The position numbers and the translations under genes were made by a program. From Linanthus parryae (lineage: Eukaryota > Streptophyta > Magnoliopsida > Ericales > Polemoniaceae): a stretch of 64,000 nucleotides of DNA. The notes beneath the pieces were generated by a model. It was not told the origin of the DNA. It searched no databases and was given only the letters and a program-made list of their open reading frames with translations. The stretch covers positions 859,501 to 923,500 of the forward strand of contig JALGPY010000035.1 of assembly GCA_023055425.1 (NCBI GenBank). Reading direction: 5' to 3'. This document shows, in pieces, positions 43,671 through 55,412 of the stretch (its first letter is position 1; each line of letters begins with the position of its first letter).

Positions 43671-46107
43671 GTCTAGTCTTCGGCTCTCATGGCCTGCTCG
43701 CACCGTGTCATCTCCTTTTCTTCTCCGTACATGCTATCAATATCTTCCCATAACTGATCCATCTCCTCGTTTTCCCAGCCTTCGTCAACTACGTCTATAG
43801 CAAATATATCTTCGTGCTCATAATAATTTGGCAGTTGTAGATTTTTGAAAACGTTAAATTTAACCTTGTCCTCGTTAATCTGCATGGTCAGTTCTCCGCT
43901 CTTGCAATTTATCATAGCTTCTCCAGTGGCCAAAAATGGCCTGCCTAGTATGAGTGGTACCTCCCCTGCCTCCATGTCCAGGATCACGGAATCTGCCGGA
44001 AAAATCAGCTCGCCGACTTTCACCAAAATATCCTCGATAACTCCATATTCCTATTTTACGGACCTGTCTGCCATCTACAGCATGATTCTGGTAGGTCGGG
44101 GTTCACCGAATTTCAAACTCTTGAAAATCGTCAATGGCATCAGGTTGATGCTGGCCCCTAGGTCACACAGAGCCTTTCCTGTGTAAGCATTACCTAGGGT
44201 GACCGGTATAACAAAACTGCCAGGATCTTTTCTCTTCCTCGGTAGCCCATTCTTCACACAGTTGCTCACTTCTGCCGTCAGGTTTATAGTCTCAAAGTCG
44301 CTCATTCGCCTCCTTCCATTCAAAATGTCTTTGAGGAATTTGGCGTAAGTGGGCATCTTCGCCAAAGCCTCAGCAAAGGATATGTTGAATTGCAGCTGCT
44401 TGAACATCTTGAGAAACCTGGCGTAGTCCTTGCTATCATCCCTCTTTCGTGTTCTCAAGGGGTATGGCACCTCCTTGGAGACATGTACTGTTTTTGTATA
44501 TTTCTCGTTCTGCACTGCATCCTGCTCAACCGAACCCTTCGCCTGGGGGCGGTCGACTGAGCTGTTATCCTGGCAAGACAGTTTGCGTTCTACTTCTTTC
44601 GACTTTTCTGCGCGAGCGTGGCTACGATGCGGTGGATCCTGTAGTGCTAATCCACTCCGAGTGGTGATGGCATTGATCTGAGCACGTGGATTATTCACTG
44701 TATTCGAGGGCAAGTTTCCTGGCTGTCTCTCCGTTAGCTGTTGTGCTAACTGCCCCACTTGTACCTCCAAAGCGCGCAGTGACGTTTTGGTCGTCTGCAC
44801 ATCGGCTTTTAGGGGATCCATATGCGCGAACCGGGATGGTCTGAAAAATGGACTCGATCTTCTTCATCTGGGCATCGTACTGCTGTGCAGATGGGCCTGG
44901 CTGTATCGGTGCGGCCTGCTGAGCCGGTGGCCTGTGCAAGAATCCCGGTGCATAAATTGCGGAATTCGGGTTTCCATACCGGAACCCGGGATGATCTCTC
45001 GTACGCGGTCTGTACCGGATCGGGTCCCACTGCTGCTGTACGTAATTGGTATCTTCGGTTCTGAGCTCCTCAATGGCCGCGTCCAAATCAGGTTATCCTA
45101 TTGCTGCAACGACTTTCTTGTCCGAGTAGACTTTCTTAACCAAGTCCTGAACGATCTTGGCCAGATTATCTATCCGGTCGTCTTCCGCTGGCTCGGCTTT
45201 AGCCGCCATCCTGCGATCGTCAAACAGTCGGGTGTCCTGTTTGGCTAACTGCTTCATAAGGTCATATGCACCATCTTTTTCCACATGGTACAGGAAGTTT
45301 CCCCGGCTTCTCTGTCAATCCTGTCAGTACTCTCCCTGTCTAGGGCGTGGTCGAATACCTGCAGGATCTTTGCATCTCCAAAATCGTGGTTCGGGCACCT
45401 TTTCACCAATCTCATCAGTTTGTCCCATGCGTCCACCACCGTCTCCCCTGTCTTATGCTTGAATGAAAGAATATCGCTTTGCAATTGAATGACCCGGGAG
45501 GCGGGAAAAAACTTTGCCAGAAAATCTATGACGCACCCTTCCCATGTATTGATGGACATGGGCGGTCGGGATTCGAGCCAGTGTTTGGCTACTCTAAATA
45601 GGCAATATGGGAACAAGATTAGCATAAGTGCCTCTGTGTCTACCCCCTTGTATCGGACCTTGTTGCAGTAATCCTCGAACTTCCCGATAAAGTCGTTAGG
45701 GTCTTCGTCGACCTTGCCATAAAACGGGCAGAGGGTCTGCACCATTTGAATGGTGGAGGGTTTGATGTCAAAGTGTTCTGCGGTGATCTCGGGCACCACA
45801 ATAGGTCGCTCATGCCCCCCCCCCCCCACGTGGGGACTTCGAAATTCTCCACCAACGCCTTCCCAGAACGGTTATAAGTTCTCTGGTTGCTCCGGGAAGC
45901 AAGGCCTGCTGTGACGATCTCTTCAATGTAACGAGCCATCTGGGCTGGGGTACGTGTCTCTCGTTCCTCCCCACCGGTTGGTGGGTTTTCAGGATTGTCT
46001 CTCTGGTTTGTTGCCATTCTGCTTTCTCTGTTTTTGCGGTTCTGTTCGGTGTACACCTTCTCTGGATTGTCGAGTGGTGGTACCAAATTGCGAGGCAATC
46101 TGGGCAT
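43671..46107 (-). pseudogene. Athila-3 gag and protease
   Basis: Starts MPRLPRNLVPPLDNPEKVYT. Gag domain DFIGKFEDYCNKVRYKGVDT at about 45690. Protease DLGASINLMPLTIFKSLKFG at about 44150, then MEAGEVPLILGRPFLATG. Broken by a G/C-run expansion at 45816-45829, stops near 45090 and 44070, and other frame changes. Homologous to the Athila-1 polyprotein throughout. Confidence 0.88.
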
Positions 46108-46225
46108 CAACTGAACAGTCCTGAAAAACGCAGATTCAAAAAGCAGTGAGATAAAAGAAAAATAACGAAACTGAAAAATAAAAACTCTGAAAACTAATTC
46201 TGATAACTAAATTAACCCTAAAAAG

Positions 46226-46243
46226 TCCCCGGCAACGGCGCCA
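46226..46243 (-). other. primer binding site of Athila-3
   Basis: TCCCCGGCAACGGCGCCA on the plus strand, identical to Athila-1, 7 bp inside the 5' LTR. Confidence 0.88.
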
Positions 46244-46250
46244 AAAAACT

Positions 46251-47824
46251 TGATGCGCAAACTAAAGTGCTAATCGCAAGTATACGAATCTCGTAATACC
46301 GGGTGTACTTTTACTCGGGTGATTTTGAGTTTTTCGAGAAATCAGCTTTAACTTGCTGAGTGTAAAAGGAGGAGTAGTTTAGGATTGTGATTAACTATAA
46401 ACTAAAGATAAACGAATGAAACGTAAATATTTTTTTGTGAAGTTTCTCGGAAAATCTTGAAAGATTGTAAATCTAGGGTTTGGAATACTAGGTCCCAGGA
46501 TCCCCTAGGGTTTCTTCAGAGTTATGTTCTTTGTTTTGATATGAAAACACTCAGCTGTTTAATTACCCGTGCCACGTACCGATTGTGCACTAACCTTTCA
46601 GATTCCACACGCTGTCACGATCCTGTAGACTTTTGGATTCCTGTTAAGCTGCCTAAGTCTGCTGTCTCGTTCTAAGTCTGCTAGGGTTTTTAACCTGTCC
46701 TGATGGCCCAGGTCAAATTCTCTAACAGTTGGTCTATACGTTTTGGCTTGCCCTATCTCCCTTTCTTTGATCGGTCTATTAGGGTAAGGTACTAAATCTT
46801 GTCTTTTCTTCCTAACCCTAACCTGACGTTTTCATCTACAAGCTCGGGTCTATAGCAATTCTGGTTCGCGACTCCGATCATGCATAAACAGATATAATCA
46901 AAGACAGAATAACTGATAATACTGCTGAATTAAGATAACGTAATCATAAATTCATACTCATACTGCAGAACAATGTCTGAAAACGAAACCCTAGGTTCAC
47001 CGAGAACCTAGGTAAAAGGTTTAGATACTAAACGACATAACGAATTAACAAAGTTTCTGAAATTAAGAGAGAGAATAAGATCAAACTAAGTCTTCGGATC
47101 TGGATGAGTGCTTCCGTGCTCTCCGGGGATGATCAGACTTCTCCTTGGATGAATTGTATGTTCAAAACGAGTCTGGACGAGTCTTTATATAGTGCTGGAG
47201 AAGTTTCTGGAACTTGCCTTTATTTACGAAACTGTCACTGTCCAAAACCGCCTCAATTTTTGTGCTGTCTGCGTATTATACGCAGCCAGGGTCTTCACTT
47301 GAGCTGTTTTCTTCATTTTCTGCTGCTGTTTACGTATTATACGCAGCCTGTTGCGTAAAATACGCAGCCATGGTCTTCTCCTGTTCCTTGTGCTCTTCTT
47401 TTCTGCGTATTTTCTCCCCCTGGATTCGTATAATACGCAAGATGCTGCGTAAAATACGCACACAGGGGAGAAAACTGGCCAAAACTCTTCTCATGCCTTG
47501 CTGTCTGCGTATAATACGCAGCTTGTATGCGTAAAATACGCAGCCAGCAAGGCAGGCTGCTCTTTTTCTGCCTCTTTTGCCTCCTGCTGCATTCCCGATA
47601 AATTCCTGCTGCATTCCCGAGCCCTGTTCCTGCATAGACAACACGAACAGACCCGCGATCATATCCGATAAAAGTACGGAAAATGCAGAATTTTACAAAT
47701 AGAAAATAACTGTCTGGTTCCTAAAACCGAGGCCTTCCGAGGGTGAAAATTGGCTAAAACATGATTTTTCGGCACAAAAGCACACAAACCGAGCTATAAG
47801 ATAACCCCTATTTGGGCTTTATCA
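46251..47824 (-). repeat. Athila-3 5' LTR (1,574 bp)
   Basis: Paired with 33047-34666. Lacks a short stretch near its inner end that includes the CGTTCCCACGAGGACT phrase present in the other LTR. Palindromes at 47270-47542. Confidence 0.92.
47270..47542. repeat. palindrome array, Athila-3 5' LTR
   Basis: A single unit at 47270-47284, then pairs starting 47331/47352, 47425/47446 and 47506/47528, with spacings of 21, 21 and 22 bp as in the other LTR. Confidence 0.9.
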
Positions 47825-48540
47825 CCGACCACGAGAAGGCTACATACAATTTATGTAAAGTCACAAGCGATTCTCTCGTAGTGACAATGGTATTGTGGTC
47901 CTTAGACTTGAAGTCACTAAATACTCTAGTTGCGAAATATCATGCTTTGATATGATCAAACGTTGCGCCTTAACTGGGTAACTACAAAGGTAGTTATCGA
48001 GCATGATAGGATGCACGCTTAGAGATGGTAGTGATGTAGAGAGGATTTGTCCCTCCCACATAATAGGAGCAAATATCCACGACCACTTGAGGGGTAGTGC
48101 TTATAGAATGTCTGGCCAGACTCAGATAAATCAATATGGGATATTGATGTTATCTGCATGGATAAGACTATTCCCAGGATCGATAAACTTGGATTGGATA
48201 TACGAGTGTGACTTGTATGTCTCGTTTCCAATCCGGATATGGATACAAAGGGATAATACAGTACTGTAACATTGGTCACAAGGTTTTTCGGATCACAAAC
48301 TATTTCTATTAGTTGGGTGGTATAGATGTGTTGCTAAACACCGCTCTATGTTAGTAATTGTTACTACGAACTAAGCAGAAACCTATGGGGTCACACACCC
48401 AATGGATTAAACCGGAGTTTGAGATTAATTAGTAGGAATAACTAAATAGAAGGATCAATACGCAACCGCATGAAAACTTAGTAGGACTAATTTGCAAGGT
48501 GGACTAATCCGTGTATGGACATGATTAGTATTGGGGCTAA

Positions 48541-48970
48541 TATGTAGTTAATAAGGAGTTATTAACTATATAAGGGAACTTCTAGCTTATTTTCTCACAA
48601 TGTTGGATCATTATTGAGTGAGAGAACAAAGAAAGGAGAGAGAGCAAGACAGCTAGGGACGAAACCCCAGCCGTCCGCCCCTACCCCGTCGACCACCAAA
48701 AAGGCGCGGTCTCTTGGTCCTCGATTTGCGTGATCTTCTTCTTCCTCCTTCTTGATATGTAGTTAATAAGGAGTTATTAACTATATAAGGACACTCCTAG
48801 CTTATATTCTCACAATGTTGGATCATTATTGAGTGAGAGAACAAAGCATGGAGAGAGAGCAAGACAGCTAGGGACGAAACCCCAGCCGTCCGCCCCTACC
48901 CCATCGACCACCAAAAAGGCGCGGTCTCTTGGTCCTCGATTTGCGTGATCTTATTCTTCCTCCTTCTTGA
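48541..48970 (+). repeat. 215-bp tandem duplication of the copia-A1 LTR promoter region
   Basis: Unit 1 is 48541-48755 and unit 2 is 48756-48970, near-identical. Each contains ACTATATAAGG (TATA box at about 48567-48574 and 48782-48789) and about 170 bp downstream. The sister LTRs 42209-43665 and 57962-59377 have a single copy. Confidence 0.9.
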
Positions 48971-49195
48971 CATGAGCTAGCACAAGGCGTTGGGATGATC
49001 CGTTGCAATCCTAGGTGTGGATACGCATATAGACGTGGACGCAATTCTACGTAAAGTGATCAATTCAGACAAGCAAGGTACACATGATCTTTATCCCTTA
49101 CCATCATTATGATGTCTTGTCCTGTGATCCTTGGAGGGTCTTCAACGGAGTAATTTTTGTATTCCGTTGCGTAATCCGTATCTATAACCCTACAG

Positions 49196-49208
49196 TGGTA
49201 TCAGAGCC
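49196..49208 (+). other. primer binding site of copia-A1, initiator tRNA-Met
   Basis: TGGTATCAGAGCC directly after the LTR end CCCTACA; this is the standard copia primer site. The minus-strand relative is at about 57948-57961. Confidence 0.9.
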
Positions 49209-49973
49209 ACATGTCGTAGTGCAAAACTTTACTGTTAGTTTTACACCGTTATTATGATTTATCGCTTAAAATTAAACTTGGCATATTGATGCAAACTGAA
49301 TTGGATTCAGTAAATAATGAGCTAATTTTACATATGATGTAAGAATTAGTGAATTTGGACACATATGATGTGAAATTTTGGATCTTGAAAACTAGGGTTT
49401 GGGCAAAAATTGGACAAGGGGTTTTCTTAATTTGGAAACAAGCAAACAAGGAAGGAGAGGAAGTAAGCAAGGAAGGGTTTGGTCCGGCCTACCGGCCGCG
49501 TGGGCTAAGGCCGATCGGCCCAAGGCCTTGTGGTGGTCCTTATGGGGTTCGGCCAAATGATTTTGGTGGGCCTCTTGGACCGTTTTACCCTAGATATCCA
49601 AAATCAACTAAAATTGACCAAGCGCATTAAAATTGGATTTTAACTATATTATGTGCATACTGCATGGTGATTGGATATGGCCTTAGATGTGGATGTTGTG
49701 AATGTTTATTTTTGTGTTTTGGTTTATTGTAATAATTAATTAATTAGGTTTTACGGCCTGCGTGTCGTCTTCTCCTCAACTTGTGAGGTCTCTCTATTTA
49801 GTATAGATGCTAGCTAGTATTAGATAGAGTAGATGATAGTCAAGACTTGTAAAAGAAGCCTAAAGAATTGAAGAAACCACAAGATGGCGGCATTCCACAA
49901 GCTAAGGCGCATGGACTAAAAGATGGAGGAACATGGAGATGAGCTTGCTAATTTTTTAGGGATTATAGATATT

Positions 49974-51126
49974 GAGTAATGCTATATGCCCCAAATACAA
50001 TGTCCCAAAAACATCCCAAATATGCCATGTCAGCTTAAAGGGACCACAACTATTTAAAAAAGTCAATATTAAATTTAGTATAAAACGTAATGAAAACTCT
50101 ATTATAATTTTCAGTTTTAAATGTTGTACAACTCCCCGTTCTAATTAGAACACCAAGACTCAGAGTTCAAAAAAAGTTAAGAATACAACGTGTACTCTTG
50201 AACTCTCTTTCATCTACCCGGATCGATCTAAGACTCTCTCTGAAACCTTCTGCCATAGTCTCCTTTCAACCTTCAACTAGATTAACGAGCTCTCCTCATG
50301 GTGTTCCCAGGTTCTTAATAGCCGTGAGTTCTCTGATCGTTCTATGTGTTATCCAAGTGTTCTTTAGCTCATTTTAGGTGGAGAGAGTCTAGTATAATAC
50401 ATTTGTATTATACACGTGCATGAATAGGTTCTTGTTCATAGTGAGTATGGAACTCAACAATTACATCAATACAATTTCACTGGAAGTGTAACTGTTACAG
50501 AACAATTCTTGTGAGTCTAAAATTCTATAAGCAATACAACATACGAAAAAGCATATTTCTACATCTAAACAAGAATCTGGAGTTTTGGTTTTGAAATACA
50601 AAAGTAACATCAACCTCTCTTGATCGTTTAAATTTTTTATCATCCTTCACCATCTTTTCCCTTGGATGACATACGATCCAAGAGAATCCTTTAAATAACC
50701 GTTCGATTGAACATGAAGGGAAGGACGTCCGAATAGAAGAAAAAAGTGGAGAAGTTGTTGAATAATGGACTGATAGTAGATGAAATCGCTTGGAAGATAT
50801 GATGGGTATATTTTTTGGCATTTCTAAATGTGTATTTTAGTTCAAGGCCATGATCAAAAATTTGTAGAAGTGGAGTTGCAGATAGGGAGGAATTTTTGAT
50901 CGATCGAGATAGCTAGGAAGAGATGTCAATGTGTGTGGACTCTTGGCGTTCTGACTTATCCCCTAGCCCAAGTCTGTATTGAAATTACAAAAAAATATTT
51001 AACCCTTAATTTTAATATTAACTTTCATATCAATTATGTTCTTAACTAGTGGTGGGTCCCGCTAAGATGATATGGCAAATTTGGGATGTTTTTGGGACAC
51101 TATATTTGGGGCATATAGCATTACTC
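49974..51126. mobile_element. Mutator-like non-autonomous element, 1,153 bp
   Basis: Ends GAGTAATGCTATATGCCCC and its inverse. The inverted repeats extend about 70 bp with roughly eight mismatches by eye. It is flanked by the perfect 9-bp duplication ATAGATATT at 49965-49973 and 51127-51135. Nine-base duplication with long TIRs is the Mutator signature. No MURA-like transposase; the minus-strand frames at 50461-50821 are unrecognised and may be captured sequence. The allelic leader in A3 lacks it. Confidence 0.9.
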
Positions 51127-51876
51127 ATAGATATTCTCGTTGTCTTGGGAATGTCTAAGTTTTGGGAGTCCATATCCACATCATGTTTATTTATTGTCTT
51201 GTTGTTCGTTTTTGGTGTATGGATGATGCATGCAAATTATAATCAAGATAATAATCAAAACCCGAATATTTTATTTTGGGATTGCCCAACCCAAATAAGT
51301 AGATCAGTTGATATGGATCAATAAAACAATTAAAATTTAAAGGAAAATTCCTCAACTTAAATATTGCGTTTTTGCCTTCTCATTACTCAACACACGTCAA
51401 AACTATATTGTATTAAATTCGGACTAGCCAAAGCAAGGCGATTTGATTCTTTATAGGATGACGCGATGGCACGGTCAATTAATGTGAAATTGTTGGAGTA
51501 AGAGGTTGGACGCACGCAACTAGACTATTTCAATAGGACTGAAAGCCTAAAGGGAAGGCAATTGAGATATCTATGGGATAGATAAATAAGGAGTTATTTT
51601 CCCAAGTGAACCAAGAATTGCATAGGATGCAAGTGAAAATTGTTTCCTACCTAAATAGCTAGTTCTTGGGTGACTTGCCAAAGCAAGCTCAAGAAGAAGT
51701 GAAATATGGATCTCGGCCCACTAGAAAATATAAATGATAGTTTCCGTATTAATATAGAGGGTTATTAATCCGAGAAAAATAGTGGGAGCTATGTTTAATA
51801 ATCTAGCCATTATTAAATATAGTAATTTGTTCACAAAATACTAAAACTTGTATATTTCTCATTTTGTAGAATTCCA

Positions 51877-54800
51877 ATGGCAAACAATTCATCGAATTCA
51901 TCACAATCCCTACGATCAGTCCTTGAAAAGGACAAGCTTTCTGGAATTAACTTTCTGGACAGGTACTAAAATTTGAGAATCGTTCTCAAACAAGAAAAGA
52001 AACCGTACATTCTAGAAAAGCATGTTCCTGAAGGTCCTGAAAACAATACTGCTGCAGCCATAAAGGCACATCAGAATATTGTTGACGATGCTACTGATGT
52101 GGCCTGCCTTATGCTTTGCACCATGAACTCGGAGCTTTAGAATCAACACGAGAACATGGCTGCGTTGGATATGATACATTTGAATCAACTCTTCCAAGGG
52201 CAGGCTAGGATGAGAGGTATGAGGTGTCCACGGCATTGTTCAAGTGTTATCTATTAGAGGGAAACTCGGTGGGGCCTTATGTCCAAGGCATTGTTCAAGT
52301 GTCATCTAAGGAGCCTGCCTTAAAGCCCTCTAGGGGCGTGACTGAGGGTGAGTGTCACTACTGCAGTCAGCCTGGACAATGGAAAAGGAACTGCCCAAAG
52401 TATCTAGAAGATAAGAGGCTTGGAATAGTGATTCCACAACCACCGCGTATTTTTTTTATAGATGTCAATCTATCTTTCTCTTCATCTTGGGTATTGGATA
52501 CTAGATGTGGATCTTACATTTGTCGAAATGTGCAGGATCTAAGGAGACGTAGAAGACTAGCTATGGGGGAGATAGACTTGTGCGTGGGGAATGGAGCAAG
52601 AGTTGTTGCATTAGCCGTAGGCGTTTATGAGTTATATTTACCTTCTGAACTTATCTTAGAATTAGACAATTGTTATTTTGTGCCTGCTATGAGCAGAAAC
52701 ATATATTTCTGTTTCTTGTTTGGACAAGAAATGTTTTCCTATTAAAATAAACGACAAATGTTGCTCCATTTATTTTGATGCTTTGCATTATTGTAATGCT
52801 TTATTGTATAATGGATTGTCTATCCTTGGTCTAGATAACTCCGTCTATAACGTTAATACTAAGAGGATTAAAAGTTATGATTTAAATCCTACTCATTTAT
52901 GACATCGTCGTTTTGGCCATATAAACGAGAGACACATTTCTGGACTCCATAAGGATGGATTTCTAGATTCATTTGAATATGAATCATATGAGACATGTGA
53001 ATCTTGTTTTTTAGGAAAAATGAAAAGTCTCCTTTCAAGAAGAAATCTGAGAGGACTGGTGAGCAATTGACACTCATACATACTGATTTGTGTGGGCCAT
53101 TTTCCACACCTGCCAAAGGTGGTTATCTTTATTTCATTACATTTACTAATGATTTCAGTAGATATGGATTTGTATACCTTATGAAGGCCAAATCTGAGTC
53201 CTTTGAAAAGTTCAAAGAAGTCAAGAATGAAGTAGATGAGCAACTTGGCAAAAGTATTTAGGCTCTACGATCGGATTGTGGAGGATAATACTTTAGCCAA
53301 GAGTTTGACGTTTATCTTAGAGAGTGTAGGATCTTTTCCCAACTCACTCCACCCGGAACGCCACAGTGTAATGGCGTGTCCGAGAGGAAGAATCGACCTC
53401 TGTTGGACATGGTTAGATCTATGATGTGTCAAACTAATCTTCCATCATCATTTTGGGGGCACACTTTATTATGTGCAGCTTTCACCATTAACCGTGTTCC
53501 ATCAAAATATGTCATGACGAATCCATATGAGATGTGGAGGGGAGGCATCCCACGTTCTCTTTTATGAGAATTTGGGGCTGCGATGTCTATGTAAAGCGTT
53601 TACAAACGGAAAAGCTCGGGGCCAAGTCGGGTAAGTGTAAGTTTGTGGGATACCCTAAGTAAACAAAGAGATATTATTTCTACAATCCTACCGAGAACAA
53701 AGTGTTTGTTGCTCGGACCGGCGTGTTCCTGGAAAGAGAATTTGTCTCTAAAGGAGCAAGTGGGAGGACAGTAGAACTTGAAGAAATTTAAGAACCACAA
53801 ACCACTGATCATGCTATGGAACATGAACAGTAACCGCAAGATGTTGTGGAGGAACCTCTTCAGGTAACACAAGAACCTCGTAGGTCTAGTAGGGTGCGTC
53901 AGGAGCCAGAGAAGTATGGACTTCTCGTTACTGAGCCCGGTGACTCACTACTCAAAGATGATGAGCCTACTACTTATGGAAAGGCCATGAAAGGTATGGA
54001 CTCTCAAAAGTTGCTTGAGGCCATGAGATCTGAAATGGAATCCATGTATGCCAACAAAGTATGAACTTTGGTGGAATCAATGGAAATGTGATTGCCTATT
54101 AGGCCGATTGGTGGCAAAAGGATTCAGACGGATTCATGGTATTGACTATGATGAAACCTTTTCCCCAGTTTCAATGACCAAATCCATTTGAATCTCACTT
54201 GCTATTGCAGCTTATCACGATTATGAGATTTGGCAGATGGATGTCAAAACAACGTTGCTGTATGGAAACCTACTTGAGGATGTGTACATGACACAGCCAG
54301 AGGGTTCTGAGAATCTAGAGCATGCCCATAAAGTGTGTAAGTTGCAGTGATCCATTTATGGGTTGAAGCAAGCTTCTAGGAGTTAGAATACACATTTTGA
54401 TGACGCGGTCGAAGAGTTTGGATTCATCAAGAACAAAGATGAACCATGTGTTTACAAGAAGGTTAGTGGGAGCTTTGTTGTGTTTCTGGTCTTGTATGTG
54501 GATAAAATGCTACTCATTGGAAAAGACATTCCTACCTTGCAATCTGTGAAAGATTGGCTAGGTAAGGGTTTCTCAATGAAGGACTTAGGGGATCCATCTT
54601 ACATACTTGGTATCAAGATCTATAGGGATAGATCGAGGAAGCTGCTATGCCTAAAGCAAAGTACATATATAGACAAGGTGTTACAACGGTTCAACATGCA
54701 AGACTCCAAGAGAGGATTCTTGCCCATGTCGCATGGGATCACCCTTTCGAAGGAAGATTGTCCTTCCAATGAGATTCTGAATAACGTCATGAGTAGGATT

Positions 54801-55015
54801 CCCTATGCGTCGGCCATAGGATCCATCATGTACGACATGTTATGTATAGGCCAGATGTGTCATAAGCGTTGAGTATGACAAGATGATATCAGTCCAATCC
54901 GGGTGAGAGTCACTGAATAGCAGTAAAGAACATCCCTAAGTACTTGAGATGAACTAAGAGTGCGTTCTTGATTTGACATGCATACAAGGAAGGATATTGA
55001 CATGTCTAACAGCTC
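51877..55015 (+). pseudogene. copia-A1 gag-pol, degenerate
   Basis: ATG 51877 (MANNSSNSSQSLRSVLEKDK). Gag has stops and a deletion. Zinc knuckle at 52353-52394 has Gln in place of His. Protease DTRCGS (Gly to Arg) at about 52495. Integrase 52900-53570 includes GHINERHISGLHKDGFLDS, CESCFLGKM, HTDLCGPFSTPAKGGYLYFI and an out-of-frame catalytic region. A GAG-pre-integrase to RT gap holds VRQEPEKYGLL. RT 54060-54890 has YVDK instead of YVDD and SMKDLGDPSYILGIKIYRDR. It breaks off early in the RNase H region near 55015. Many stops and frameshifts, clearly dead. Confidence 0.85.
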
Positions 55016-55401
55016 TTCCCAACGGCTAGTTGCTCAATATATTTAATGATATTAACTTGATATTGTAGCTGAATTTGTTAGGAAGGTCAAGTCATATTTT
55101 CATAAGCACAAAATCAATCACAGTCCAGTTTCCTTTTCTGCAAGAACTTAGTTTAAGCAAGAGACCCTGCAAAATAGGTAAATGCTTTTCTCTGCAAAAA
55201 CTTGTTCAAACAGATGGATTAATAATAGTTAAGAGCAACAAAATGATTTTTCTTTCATCATCAAGGAATATATAATCAAGCATAGGGGACTGGGAATCAG
55301 ATCAGGAACAAAAGCTCCCCCTAAGTTCATACTATATATTTTCAGACCTTTGAAAACAGTTTCAAAGTTGTTTCAAGCCTTTGAAACTTGTTGAACTTAC
55401 A
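55016..55401 (-). repeat. copia 3' LTR fragment (start only)
   Basis: Minus-strand TGTAAGTTCAACAAG follows a polypurine tract AAGGGGGAGAT (55402-55412). The first 386 bp include TTTCAAAGGCTTGAAAC-type palindromic repeats (55345-55390). Truncated at about 55016, against the end of copia-A1. Confidence 0.65.
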
Positions 55402-55412
55402 ATCTCCCCCTT

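Larger units (their letters stand above)
33047..47824 (-). mobile_element. Athila-3: older full-length Athila element
   Basis: Ends TGATGCGC and TTTATCA (left LTR ends GTTATCA), flanked by a perfect 5-bp duplication CCGAC at 33042-33046 and 47825-47829. Same organisation as Athila-1, but all ORFs are broken and the LTRs (1,620 and 1,574 bp) are visibly more diverged. It contains the solo LTR 42209-43665. It sits in the LTR of copia-A1, whose sequence resumes exactly after the duplication. Confidence 0.93.
49195..51876 (+). other. copia-A1 leader with an embedded Mutator-like element
   Basis: About 1.5 kb of leader apart from the insertion at 49974-51126. A frame at 49349-49630 has a Gly/Pro/Arg-rich middle (PRGLRPIGPRPCGGPYGVRP) shared with the A3 copy at 57451-57687 on the other strand. 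It could be a pre-gag ORF but could equally be non-coding. The rest shows no gene. Confidence 0.6.
32785..55015 (+). mobile_element. copia-A1 element: split 5' LTR, leader, degenerate gag-pol
   Basis: 5' LTR 32785-33046 plus 47830-49194. The first base pair of TGTTGGAATAGATGCCC has mutated to TT. Then come an initiator tRNA-Met primer site, a 2.7-kb leader holding a Mutator-like element, and gag-pol to about 55015. The 3' end is missing. Other members of the family: solo LTRs 42209-43665 and 62344-63810, and the minus-strand copy 56757-59377. Old and inactive. Confidence 0.85.
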
